Assembly: GCA_036012905.1 (NCBI GenBank)
Contig: DASCQF010000074.1
Span: forward strand, 1 to 64,000
Length of the DNA stretch: 64,000 nucleotides
Reading direction: 5' to 3'
Source: NP936 sp002726085
GTDB lineage: Bacteria > Acidobacteriota > Vicinamibacteria > Vicinamibacterales > UBA8438
The position numbers and the translations under genes were made by a program. Below the pieces are notes generated by a model, which saw only the letters and a program-made list of their open reading frames with translations, ran no database searches and was not told where the DNA came from. This document shows positions 8,371 through 16,923 of this stretch, piece after piece; positions within the stretch are counted from its first letter, which is position 1; each line of letters opens with the position of its first letter.

Positions 8371-8967
8371 ATGGAATGGACCGCGGTCGTCGCAACAGTC
8401 ACCGGAGTGTCGGGGAGTCTGCTGGGTCTCTTCAAGTACTTCAACTACAAGAGTCACCAGGACCAGATGGCAGAAGTTGGAAAATCCTTCAGCACTGTGA
8501 TCGAAGCGCTGGCTTCGAAGGAAGAAGTCAAGCAGCTTTCTGCGGCGATCTTGCTGCGACGATTCTTCGATCCCAAAACCGAATATGGCATCGCCGGCAC
8601 TCCCTACGCCACCGAGGCCGTCAATGTCATCGCTTCGATGCTGCGTTCGGAGACCCTCTCGCAGAAGATGCAAAAGCTCTTGGCCGATGGCCTCGCCTAC
8701 GCTCCTGACCTGCGACACGCCGATTTGCAGAAGGCCAATCTGACGGATGCCTATCTGGGAAAAGGTGTCGACTGTTCTGGAGCGGACTTTTTTTGCGCCG
8801 ACCTGACTCGAGCCTCACTCCAACGATTGACAGGCGTGAAGACCGTCTTTTATGGTGCCACGTTGCACAAGACAGTCCTGGCGGGTGCCGACCTGCGCGG
8901 CGCCAACTTCAAAGGCGCCGATCTTCAGGGCGTCGAGATCGACCCTACCGCACCGTTCCGCCTGTGA
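8371..8967 (+). CDS. Membrane-anchored pentapeptide-repeat protein
   Basis: A 198-residue protein. The N-terminus has a hydrophobic segment (about residues 5-25), then a helical region, and from about residue 110 a series of A(D/N)Lxx pentapeptides such as ADLQKANLTDAYL, ADLRGANFKGADL, which form a right-handed beta helix. It begins 114 bases after the cupin gene and may have its own promoter. The molecular function of most such proteins is unknown; DNA-mimic activity is known only for the Qnr/MfpA branch, and this short, interrupted array is not clearly of that type. Confidence 0.8.
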   Translation: MEWTAVVATVTGVSGSLLGLFKYFNYKSHQDQMAEVGKSFSTVIEALASKEEVKQLSAAILLRRFFDPKTEYGIAGTPYATEAVNVIASMLRSETLSQKMQKLLADGLAYAPDLRHADLQKANLTDAYLGKGVDCSGADFFCADLTRASLQRLTGVKTVFYGATLHKTVLAGADLRGANFKGADLQGVEIDPTAPFRL

Positions 8968-9027
8968 TCGATGCCACGTCAGAGGAGATGGAGCACCGGC
9001 GGTGCCCCACCGAAGGCCTCTAGTACC

Positions 9028-9048
9028 CTTCTACCTTCTGACTTCTTC
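9028..9048 (+). repeat. Tandem heptamer repeat, CTYCTGN family
   Basis: Three consecutive heptamers (CTTCTAC, CTTCTGA, CTTCTTC) between the pentapeptide-repeat gene and the convergent DUF6351 gene. The same unit recurs at eight other intergenic sites in this window. Confidence 0.7.
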
Positions 9049-9052
9049 GCGG

Positions 9053-11302
9053 TCACTGGTATCGGTTCACCGGGGACGGACCGTAGGAGAGCCACGTCCT
9101 GGTGTTCGGCACCTGGCCGACGCCAGGCTTGGACCAGTCGCAGACACCATCCGGGAAGATCGACTCCAGCCGTGTCGTCTCTTCCGATGTGAGTGGAACC
9201 GCATAGTCAGCTGGGTCGATCGGCTTCAGCTCGCACTTCAGGACGTCGCTCGTCAGCGGCCCGCCGGCGACAATTCGCGCCCCGGCATGGGGTGGAAACA
9301 GCTCGTTGCAGCGCCCCTGTGTGTTGTTGAAGATGGCACCGCGGTCGAACACGGCCGGCTCGACAATTTCGATGCCGTCATCGTTCCAACAGGCATCCCG
9401 CAACGCGGCTGGCTTCGCGCCCACTACCTTGGCTGCCGCGTGGTCGGCCGTCGCATCGAGCGCAATCGCCACCAGCCACTCGTCCATCAACGCCAGGTTC
9501 TCGTCGGCCCGCGACAACGGCGCCATACGGCGTTGCAGAACATAGTTGTCAGCGTGCCCGTTGTCCCGGACCAACCGCTCGCGCATCACGAACGAGTAGT
9601 AGCTCGCATGGAAATTCGCCACGTGGTCGAGATAATTGCGCTCGTCGATGATCGGGGTCGTTGCCAGGCCGCCACTACCGCTGGTCACCCGACCGGTCTC
9701 ATAGGCGATGCGGAGCGCATCGGGGTCGGCTGCGGCACGCTCTCGGCGCCACTGGAAGTCGATATCCCAACCACCCGCCTGCTCGTTCAGCTCGAGAAAC
9801 AGACCGGTGTCAATCAGGCCCCGGTTCAGCGCCTCCAGTCCGTACTGCACACCTACGTTGTCCTGCGGACTGCGACCGAACGGCTGCACCGGCGTCGGCT
9901 CCACCTCGTCATACGCACGCGTGCCGAACACATTGCGCATCCCATCGTAGATCGAGCAGCGCACACCACCCGGGTTGTCGACCGGGTGATAGCGAGCGTC
10001 CAGCGGAATGGAGGCCGGACAGTCATCGGGGCCGATGCGATTGGGTCGCGGACCGAGCGACCGCTCGCAGACGTCCCAGTCCGCCCACCCTCCTATCGCG
10101 TTCTTGACGTCGTCTGACAACGGTGGGTTCCTACCGTTGAGGAAACGCCGTAGCGGGAGCCGACACTCGGCCGTGTCGATGAAGTAGCTGATCGCGTCGG
10201 GAAACGTCAGGGTCGGGAGAATACCGTCGAGAATGCCGGGATACGCCCCGGCGATCAGCAACTGCTGCATGGCGCCACCCGACCCGCCCCACCCGATCGT
10301 ATGCACCGGCGGCCCGTAGGTCTCGGCGAACCGCTCTTTCACCATCATCGTGGTCTCGGCCGAGAGGACGTCGTTGCAGCCACCCTGGGCGTTCACGTTG
10401 AGTGTCGACGACGCCACGGCGTAACCAAGCGACAGCATGTTGTCCCGCAGGACCCCGCCGGTGCTGGTGCCCTGAAAGAACCCTGCCTCGCAGCCACCGC
10501 CATAGGTGTAGACGAGCCGCCCATTCCAGCCGGCGGGCGGCAGCCAGGGTGACGGCGCCGGAGCGGACGGATCAACCAGCGCCGCGGTCTGATAGATCGC
10601 GCGATTGATAGTGCCGGTTTCCAGGCGCACCACGTAGGCCACGGCGCGTCCCTCCATGGTCGTGGTCTCGGCCAGGTCCTGGGGTCTCGACCCGTCGTCC
10701 GGCCACGGCGCGAACGCGGGCTCTTCCCCCGTCGTCCGATAGACGAAATCCACCCGCGTGTCGAACGAACAGTCCGCGTCCATCCCATCGCCCAGTAGCA
10801 GGTCGCCGTTGCCAATGGCGAATTGTCTGGCCTCGCCGTCACGCCCCGAGCCAAGCTCTCCAAGGCAGAAGTAGGGCTCGAGATGCTCGCCAGAGAAGAT
10901 GGGCCCCGCGAGCGGGTAGCTTGTTATCGTCAGTTTCGCCTGTGCCTCCCCCAGGCTCACCTGTAGGGTGCTGTCACCGTCGGCGAGTCCCTCGAGCAGC
11001 CCCAAGAGCGCGTGGCCCGGGCGACCCAGCCGGTCGACCGGTGCCTGGCGAAACGCCCTAGTAACATCGGTCCCGTCGAGCGCCATGGTTGCCGCCGCGG
11101 CATCGCCGTTGGGGGGAAGCTCCACACGAATCAGCGTGTCCCCTCCACTGACCAGGTGTGCAGGGGTCGGCACGGTCGTCACACGCAGACCCGACACGGC
11201 CTCCTCGACAGGTGCCCCGTCGATGCACGCGCCCGCGCCAAGGGCGCACGCCACGGCCACGCCCACTATCAGACCATCAAAGCGTCCACCGTCACTCGTC
11301 AT
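9053..11302 (-). CDS. Exported DUF6351-family protein, alpha/beta-hydrolase-like
   Basis: A 749-residue protein with a hydrophobic N-terminal signal ending near ALGAGAC, possibly a lipoprotein although the lipobox is weak. An N-terminal beta-rich domain (about 30-130) is followed by a large catalytic-type domain holding GWGGSGGAMQQ near residue 345, which resembles the nucleophile elbow GxSxG, and several cysteines that could form disulfides. It matches the uncharacterised DUF6351 family, related in fold to tannase/feruloyl-esterase proteins; the substrate is unknown. It follows the M2 peptidase gene by 10 bases, so the two exported proteins are probably made together. Confidence 0.8.
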   Translation of the reverse strand: MTSDGGRFDGLIVGVAVACALGAGACIDGAPVEEAVSGLRVTTVPTPAHLVSGGDTLIRVELPPNGDAAAATMALDGTDVTRAFRQAPVDRLGRPGHALLGLLEGLADGDSTLQVSLGEAQAKLTITSYPLAGPIFSGEHLEPYFCLGELGSGRDGEARQFAIGNGDLLLGDGMDADCSFDTRVDFVYRTTGEEPAFAPWPDDGSRPQDLAETTTMEGRAVAYVVRLETGTINRAIYQTAALVDPSAPAPSPWLPPAGWNGRLVYTYGGGCEAGFFQGTSTGGVLRDNMLSLGYAVASSTLNVNAQGGCNDVLSAETTMMVKERFAETYGPPVHTIGWGGSGGAMQQLLIAGAYPGILDGILPTLTFPDAISYFIDTAECRLPLRRFLNGRNPPLSDDVKNAIGGWADWDVCERSLGPRPNRIGPDDCPASIPLDARYHPVDNPGGVRCSIYDGMRNVFGTRAYDEVEPTPVQPFGRSPQDNVGVQYGLEALNRGLIDTGLFLELNEQAGGWDIDFQWRRERAAADPDALRIAYETGRVTSGSGGLATTPIIDERNYLDHVANFHASYYSFVMRERLVRDNGHADNYVLQRRMAPLSRADENLALMDEWLVAIALDATADHAAAKVVGAKPAALRDACWNDDGIEIVEPAVFDRGAIFNNTQGRCNELFPPHAGARIVAGGPLTSDVLKCELKPIDPADYAVPLTSEETTRLESIFPDGVCDWSKPGVGQVPNTRTWLSYGPSPVNRYQ

Positions 11303-11312
11303 CGACTCGCTC

Positions 11313-13127
11313 CTACCACCCGCACGACCGGCCCGCGTTCTGCTCGTCCAGCCACGCCTGCAACGGCGCGAAGTAATCCAATATCGCCGTGGCGTCCATC
11401 TCCCGCTGTCCTGTCACCACTTCCAGCGCGTTCGGCCACGGCTGGCTGGCACCCATTTCAAGCATGGTGTTCAACCGCTCACCCGCTTCCAGACTTCCGA
11501 AGATCGAGCACCGATGCAGCGGCCCGTCGACATCGGCGACCTCGCACAGCGCCCGATGGAACTGAAACTGCAGGATGTGCGCAAGAAAGTATCGGGTATA
11601 GGAAGTGTTTGCCGGGATGTGATACTTGGCGCCCGGGTCGAAGTCTGCCTCGCTCCTCGGCACCGGCGCGCGGATGCCCTGATACTCCGTCCTGAGGTCC
11701 CACCAGCCCTCGTTGTACTCGTCGGGACCGATCTCGCCGGAGAATACTTTCCAGCGCCACTGGTCCACCATCAGTCCGAACGGGAGGAACGCGACCTTGT
11801 CGAGCGCCAGGCGCATGAGCAAGCCCAGATCCCGGTCCGCCTCGGGCACACGCCGAAGCAGCCCGACCTCGGCCAAATACTCCGGCGTCATCGACAACGC
11901 GATGGTGTCACCGATGCCCTCGTGAAATCCGTCGTTGGCGCTCGTGCGATGCAGCGGCGACTGCTGCTGATAGGCGCGCTGATAGTAGTTGTGCCCGAGC
12001 TCGTGATGAATGACGACGAAGTCTTCACCGTTGACGCCGATGCACATCTTGATTCGAACGTCCGACTCGAAGTCCAGATCCCAGGCGCTTGCATGACAGA
12101 CCGCGTCCCTGTCGACTGGCTGGGTGAAGAGCGACCGATCCCAGAACGTGTCTGGCAGCGGGGCAAAGCCGAGCGAGCTGAAGAACCGTTCCCCGTAGCG
12201 CACCATCTCGAGCTCGTCCACCCGGTTCGATTCGAGCAGTTGAGTCAGGTCGTACCCGGGGTCGGACCGCGCCGGGCCCACGATGTCGTAGATGTTGGCC
12301 CAGGTCTGGCTCCACATGTTGCCGAGCAGGTGGGCCGGAATCGGCTCGTCCGGTGGCACCACCGCCGTCCCATACTCCTCCCCGAGCTCGGCGCGCACAT
12401 GACAGTGGAGCGACTCATAGAGCGGACGCACCTGCTGCCAGAGTCGCTCGAGCTCCGCCGTGAACGCATCAGGGGGCATGTCGTAGCCGGCCCGCCAGAG
12501 CTCGCCGAGATCCGCGAAGCCGAGGTCGCCTGCACCGGCGTTGGCCAGCTCGACGAACCGCGCATACTGCGCACGCATCGGCGGCGAGATGGTGCGCCAC
12601 CCGGTCCAGAGGTCGAGCAACTCGTCGGTATCGCGGCTCTCGGCGATCATCCGCTCCATCTGCGGCAGATCCAGGCAGTCCTCCCCGTCGCCCGGGCAAA
12701 CCAGCCCCTTGCCGTAGGTGCTCTCCATCCCCGTCGTGATTCTGGACAGCTCCGCCTGGAGCGCCGGATCCTCCGGCGCCGCCAGCCCCATCGACGTCTT
12801 CAACAGCATCAGCTTGCGCCGAATCTCCTCGGGCAAGGTAACGCCATCGAAACGGGCCGCCTGGCTAGCCAGCTCCATCGTCGCGCCGATCAGGGCCGTC
12901 TGGGCATCGGCCGCAATGGCTGTCGTGTCGTCGGTAATGAACGTGCTCTGCACCCACGCCGCGCGCTCGGCAACAATCCAGTGCTCCAGGAGCCGTATCT
13001 CGGCGTCGTCGACGAACGCCCGCGCCTCCTCGACGGACGGTCCAGGCGCGGCACACCCAGCAGCCAGGATCAACATCACCAGACCACCGAGAGGCGCGAG
13101 ACGGCTTCCCCCCGTAACGTGTCGCAT
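11313..13127 (-). CDS. M2-family metallopeptidase lipoprotein (ACE-like peptidyl dipeptidase)
   Basis: A 604-residue protein. The N-terminus has a lipoprotein signal with lipobox LAAGC. The zinc motif HHELGHNYY (HExxH) and the downstream glutamate in FHEGIGDTIALS are the signatures of peptidase family M2, the family of angiotensin-converting enzyme, and the length fits bacterial members. It should remove dipeptides from peptide C-termini in the periplasm or at the cell surface. The gene lies between purA and the DUF6351 gene on the same strand, separated from purA by 44 bases that hold a heptamer repeat. Confidence 0.93.
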   Translation of the reverse strand: MRHVTGGSRLAPLGGLVMLILAAGCAAPGPSVEEARAFVDDAEIRLLEHWIVAERAAWVQSTFITDDTTAIAADAQTALIGATMELASQAARFDGVTLPEEIRRKLMLLKTSMGLAAPEDPALQAELSRITTGMESTYGKGLVCPGDGEDCLDLPQMERMIAESRDTDELLDLWTGWRTISPPMRAQYARFVELANAGAGDLGFADLGELWRAGYDMPPDAFTAELERLWQQVRPLYESLHCHVRAELGEEYGTAVVPPDEPIPAHLLGNMWSQTWANIYDIVGPARSDPGYDLTQLLESNRVDELEMVRYGERFFSSLGFAPLPDTFWDRSLFTQPVDRDAVCHASAWDLDFESDVRIKMCIGVNGEDFVVIHHELGHNYYQRAYQQQSPLHRTSANDGFHEGIGDTIALSMTPEYLAEVGLLRRVPEADRDLGLLMRLALDKVAFLPFGLMVDQWRWKVFSGEIGPDEYNEGWWDLRTEYQGIRAPVPRSEADFDPGAKYHIPANTSYTRYFLAHILQFQFHRALCEVADVDGPLHRCSIFGSLEAGERLNTMLEMGASQPWPNALEVVTGQREMDATAILDYFAPLQAWLDEQNAGRSCGW

Positions 13128-13135
13128 ACCTGTTT

Positions 13136-13163
13136 CTTCTGACTTCTGCCTTCTCGCTCCTCG
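13136..13163 (+). repeat. Tandem heptamer repeat, CTYCTGN family
   Basis: Four heptamers (CTTCTGA, CTTCTGC, CTTCTCG, CTCCTCG) fill most of the gap between the purA stop and the M2 peptidase start. Written on the plus strand; the flanking genes are on the minus strand. Confidence 0.7.
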
Positions 13164-13171
13164 ACAGCGTT

Positions 13172-14497
13172 CTACGACGCGGACGTCGACATCGCGCGTT
13201 CCGCTTGCCAGCGATCGATCAGCCCCCCGGCCACGAGAATGGTGTCGGCGCGGTCTGACCCGGTCGAGACGATCGCGATGGGAACACCCGTGACCTCCTC
13301 GATCCGCTGGAGATACGCCTGCGCTTCAGGCGGCAGGTCTTCGTACCTGCGAACGCCGGCGGTCGGGCTCGTCCACCCTGGCAGCTCTTCATATACCGGC
13401 TCACACGCGGCCAGCGTTGCGCCGTTCGACGGAAACTCGGTCAAGATCTCCTCCCCGTGCCTGTAGCCGGTGCACAACGGAATCTCGTCGAGCCCATCCA
13501 ACACGTCAAGCTTCGTGACCGCGAGCGCATCCAGCCCGCTGATCCGCACCGCGTAGCGCACCGCCACCGCGTCGTACCATCCACAACGACGTGGGCGGCC
13601 GGTCGAGGCGCCGTACTCGCGACCGCTCTCGCGCAACTGATCCCCCATGTCACCATGCAGCTCAGTCGGTAGGGGGCCCTCGCCGACTCGCGTCGTGTAC
13701 ACCTTCGCGATGCCCAGCACCGCGCCAATCGAGCGCGGACCCACGCCCAGTCCCGTACAGATGCCGCCGGCCGTGCTGCTCGATGACGAGACGAACGGAT
13801 ACGTCCCATGATCGATATCGAGCATCGTCCCCTGCGCGCCCTCGAACAGCACGCACTGACCGGCCTGTATCGCCGCCGACAAGAACAGGGAGGCGTCATC
13901 CACCCATTGTTCGAGTCGCGACCAGGTCGCGCGCACGTCCGCATGCAGAGTGCGCCAGTCGGTCTCCGCACCGTCGATTGCACGGTTCCGTGCCGACACG
14001 TTTTCCCGAATCGCCGCCGCCAGGGGGCCATCGGCCGAAGCGTCGCCCAGGTCCGCGATCCGGATCCCGCGGCGTCCCACCTTGTCCTCGTAACTTGGCC
14101 CGATCCCACGCGACGTCGTGCCGATTCGACGGTCGCCGCGTCGCGCCTCGGCGAGCACTTCGAGCTCCCGATGATAGGGCAGAATCACATGCGCCTTGTC
14201 GCTGATCAGCAGTCGGTCCCCGACTTCGATCCCCTGCCTGGCGAGGATGTCGACCTCGGCGAACAACGCATCGGGATCGACCACGACGCCATTGCCGATG
14301 ACGCAGCGTACCCCGGGATGGAGAATGCCAGAGGGGAGCAGATGCAGGATGAACTGCTCGTCGCCCACGTTGACCGTGTGGCCCGCGTTGTGTCCGCCCT
14401 GATAACGAGCGACGATCGACACGTGCGGCGTGAGCAGGTCGACGATTTTGCCCTTCCCTTCGTCACCCCACTGCGCGCCGATGACCGCGATGTTCAC
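13172..14497 (-). CDS. purA: Adenylosuccinate synthetase
   Basis: A 441-residue protein of normal family length. The GTP-binding and catalytic loop QWGDEGKGK begins at residue 9, and IGTTSRGIGPSYEDK follows near 125, both diagnostic. It joins IMP and aspartate using GTP to form adenylosuccinate, the first committed step to AMP, in the cytoplasm. The ATG at 14497 starts the protein right at the conserved N-terminus. It is the first gene of a minus-strand set with two exported proteins that have no evident link to purine synthesis. Confidence 0.98.
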   Translation of the reverse strand: MNIAVIGAQWGDEGKGKIVDLLTPHVSIVARYQGGHNAGHTVNVGDEQFILHLLPSGILHPGVRCVIGNGVVVDPDALFAEVDILARQGIEVGDRLLISDKAHVILPYHRELEVLAEARRGDRRIGTTSRGIGPSYEDKVGRRGIRIADLGDASADGPLAAAIRENVSARNRAIDGAETDWRTLHADVRATWSRLEQWVDDASLFLSAAIQAGQCVLFEGAQGTMLDIDHGTYPFVSSSSSTAGGICTGLGVGPRSIGAVLGIAKVYTTRVGEGPLPTELHGDMGDQLRESGREYGASTGRPRRCGWYDAVAVRYAVRISGLDALAVTKLDVLDGLDEIPLCTGYRHGEEILTEFPSNGATLAACEPVYEELPGWTSPTAGVRRYEDLPPEAQAYLQRIEEVTGVPIAIVSTGSDRADTILVAGGLIDRWQAERAMSTSAS

Positions 14498-14701
14498 GCT
14501 CTGCCTCTGTTCACATGTTCACGAGCGGTGCACTCAGGCAGCCCTCGTGGCCGCACCCAAGCGATCGATCCTAACAGAAGGCGACACACGGCGCACGACG
14601 CGAGAACCCGACACGCCCATGTCATCAGGGGACCTAACGAGGCGTTCGCACGACGTCGCAGAAGTCAAGCGAGAAATTGTTTATCCGAGAGCACGTTCGG
14701 T
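14498..14701. other. Noncoding part of the purA/ATPase divergent region
   Basis: The gap between the divergent purA and ATPase starts is 305 bases. This part must hold the purA promoter on the minus strand; I find no clear -35/-10 pair for it, no RNA gene and no open frame with family resemblance. The part beyond 14702 holds a good promoter for the ATPase gene. Confidence 0.4.
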
Positions 14702-14730
14702 TTGACAATCTGTTCGCTCTTATTTACCTT
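14702..14730 (+). promoter_or_regulatory. Sigma70-type promoter of the ATPase gene
   Basis: A perfect -35 box TTGACA at 14702-14707, a 17-base spacer, and TACCTT at 14725-14730 as a weaker -10. It lies in the most AT-rich part of the gap, about 70 bases before the GTG start at 14803. Confidence 0.55.
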
Positions 14731-14802
14731 CTAGCGAGCCGAGTGATCATCCGCTGTGCTCCGCAGCGCGCCAACGATACGGCGTCACTTTGAAAAGAGC
14801 GA

Positions 14803-15957
14803 GTGCTGGCTGAGCGTCCTGCCGTCGAACGGAGAATACTCGCCGCGCTCGAGGCGACCCCGCCACGGCTCCCGGTGATCGTCGGTGGGTGTGGCAGTGG
14901 CCGCACCACCGTCTTACATCGCCTTGCCGAACTGCTCGGGTCCGAGACGGAGTACATCGACGTCGAGCGTATCGCCACTACCCCCGAGGGTTGTCTCTCC
15001 TCGGTCACGCAGACGGCAGGGTGCCAGGCCCCCGAAATGCGCGCGGGCAGCGACGACACCGGCTCTGCCCGCGCGGCGTTCGACCACATCTGTCACTTCC
15101 TCGAGCACGCGCGCACACCGAGTGGGGCCAGCGTCACCTTCTTGCTCGATGAAGCACTCGAGGTCCGGACATTTGAGAGCTTCCCGGGACTGCGTGGCGC
15201 GCTGCGCGAGTTCTGGCAGACCCTGTGCGAGAGTCCGAATCGATTCGTGCTGACGACCCGCTTTGCGACCCGCTCGTTACGGCTCTTTCGCGACGCTCCG
15301 GAGCGCTTCGAGTTCGTCCATCTGCCCCCGTTGACCCCGTCGGAAGTCACAACGGCGTTGACACGCCTCGACATCGGAAACACGAACGACGAACGGCTCG
15401 AACTCGCCCGTATCATTCACGCGCTGACCGACGGTCGCCCCCTGTATCTGCGTCTGCTTGCCGAGGCCACAGCGACCATGGGCGCCGGTGATCCGGTGAG
15501 CGCGCTGGCAGCGCAGATGGCACCCGGTGCTCCGCTCTCGATGGCCTGTCGGTTCTGTTACGAGCTGCGGCTCCATCGCGCGCGGGGGTACGGAGCGCTA
15601 AAGGCGATTCTTCAGATACTGGCTAAGGAAGAGCCCCTTACGCTGACCGAGATCGCGCACCGGCTCCGTCGCACGCCGGGTTCGACAAAGGACTACCTGT
15701 CCTGGCTGGAGGATGTCGATCTGTTGACCGTGCGTCAGAAACGCTACAGCTTCGCCGACCCGGTGTTGCGGCTCTGGGTCCATCTCCATGGACAATCGAA
15801 ACCGCCCGGTGAGGAAGACCTTGCCAGGGAAGCGCAGGAGTACGCCGTCAGTCGCTTCCCGTACATGGAGCCCGCGATGACGATGCCGGAGCGTCCCATT
15901 GCATCCGCCGACCGCGACGCGAAGGACCCCTCCTGGAGCCTGATCGAGATCGATTGA
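14803..15957 (+). CDS. AAA/STAND-like ATPase with C-terminal winged helix and altered Walker A
   Basis: A 384-residue protein read from a GTG at 14803. A P-loop-like GGCGSGRTT occurs at 28-36, where the lysine of Walker A (GxxxxGK[ST]) is replaced by Arg 34. FLLDE near residue 115 fits Walker B, and the rest of the region resembles the small-AAA archaeal-type ATPases (KAP/ARCHATPase-like). Residues about 260-330 look like a winged helix (LTLTEIAHRLRRTPGSTKDYL). No partner gene is evident; it is convergent with the RNase III gene and has its own promoter. Function unknown; a DNA-linked regulatory ATPase or nucleotide sensor is possible. Confidence 0.65.
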   Translation: MLAERPAVERRILAALEATPPRLPVIVGGCGSGRTTVLHRLAELLGSETEYIDVERIATTPEGCLSSVTQTAGCQAPEMRAGSDDTGSARAAFDHICHFLEHARTPSGASVTFLLDEALEVRTFESFPGLRGALREFWQTLCESPNRFVLTTRFATRSLRLFRDAPERFEFVHLPPLTPSEVTTALTRLDIGNTNDERLELARIIHALTDGRPLYLRLLAEATATMGAGDPVSALAAQMAPGAPLSMACRFCYELRLHRARGYGALKAILQILAKEEPLTLTEIAHRLRRTPGSTKDYLSWLEDVDLLTVRQKRYSFADPVLRLWVHLHGQSKPPGEEDLAREAQEYAVSRFPYMEPAMTMPERPIASADRDAKDPSWSLIEID

Positions 15958-15969
15958 CCTCTCAGCCAC

Positions 15970-16923
15970 TCAGCCTCGGGCAAGCGCCTGCAGCGCGCGC
16001 TCGGCGGCCCGCTGTTCCGATTCTTTCTTGCTGAAGCCCTCACCACGAGCAAGCGGACGCTCCCCGGCTCGCACTTCGGTCTCGAACACTTTCCGGTGGG
16101 CCGGCCCGGTCTCGCCAACGAGGCGATACTGCGGCAACCCCATATCGCGAGACCGCAGACGTTCTTGCAGCGTAGACTTATGGTCGGCTGTCAGGCCCGG
16201 AGCGAGCGCCCCGACCCGCACCGCGTCGAGTTGTGGCCGGAACCAGCGCTCGATGAATCCTCTCGCCGCCTCGATGCCACCGTCCAGATAGACCGCAGCC
16301 ACAATGGCCTCGAAGGTGTCCGCAATGAGCGACCGCTTCCGCCGGCCACCTGTCTTCTCCTCTCCGCGCCCCAGAAGGAGATAGTCGCCGAGTCCCAGCT
16401 CGTCACCCACTCGTGCCAGAGCCGTCGTCGACACCATCATCGCCTTGGCCTTCGACTTCTGACCCTCGTCCCAGTCGGGACACTCACGAAACAGACGGTC
16501 CGCAATGACGAACCCCAGCACTGCGTCTCCCAAGAACTCGAGCGACTCGTTGTCCCGCACGCCCCCGCTGGCATCCTCGTGCGCCCGCGACCGATGCGTC
16601 AGCGCATGCTCGAGGAGGCCCCCATCGGTGAAGCGATACCCCAGCACCTCTTCGACCGCGCGAAATTCGTCCCGGATCCGGGTCACCCGGTCCGACACCT
16701 CGCGCCGAAAATCGGCAATCAGCCGGGTCGCCCTCTCCGCATCGTCGGCACGCACGGTCAACCGCGCCTCACCGGGCGCGCTGAGGGGGACTGGCAAGAT
16801 GGCATGCGACCCGTACGTGGACAACACAGCAGTGATGCCGTGGGTCTCGAGCAAACCTTTCACAACGCTTGCCTCGATCTCGGACTGGGTGCGGAAGACA
16901 ACAGCAGGATCGGTCTCAGTCAT
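15970..16923 (-). CDS. rnc: Ribonuclease III with N-terminal DUF2007 domain
   Basis: From the ATG at 16923 the protein has 317 residues, about 90 more than usual RNase III. Residues 1-75 match the DUF2007 'putative signal-transducing' domain. The RNase III signature NESLEFLGDA is at 125-134; acidic residues Glu 129, Asp 133, Asp 202 and Glu 205 are in the catalytic positions, and a double-stranded RNA-binding domain occupies about 240-315. It should cut double-stranded RNA in rRNA and mRNA processing. The start overlaps the stop of the upstream phosphatase gene as ATGA, so translation is coupled. Longer in-frame starts upstream read through that gene and were rejected. Confidence 0.93.
   Translation of the reverse strand: MTETDPAVVFRTQSEIEASVVKGLLETHGITAVLSTYGSHAILPVPLSAPGEARLTVRADDAERATRLIADFRREVSDRVTRIRDEFRAVEEVLGYRFTDGGLLEHALTHRSRAHEDASGGVRDNESLEFLGDAVLGFVIADRLFRECPDWDEGQKSKAKAMMVSTTALARVGDELGLGDYLLLGRGEEKTGGRRKRSLIADTFEAIVAAVYLDGGIEAARGFIERWFRPQLDAVRVGALAPGLTADHKSTLQERLRSRDMGLPQYRLVGETGPAHRKVFETEVRAGERPLARGEGFSKKESEQRAAERALQALARG

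Noticed and set aside
10968..13142. A 724-residue open frame on the plus strand opposite the M2 peptidase
   Set aside because: It mirrors a well-supported minus-strand gene, has no family motifs and is arginine/proline rich, as expected of antisense frames in GC-rich coding DNA.
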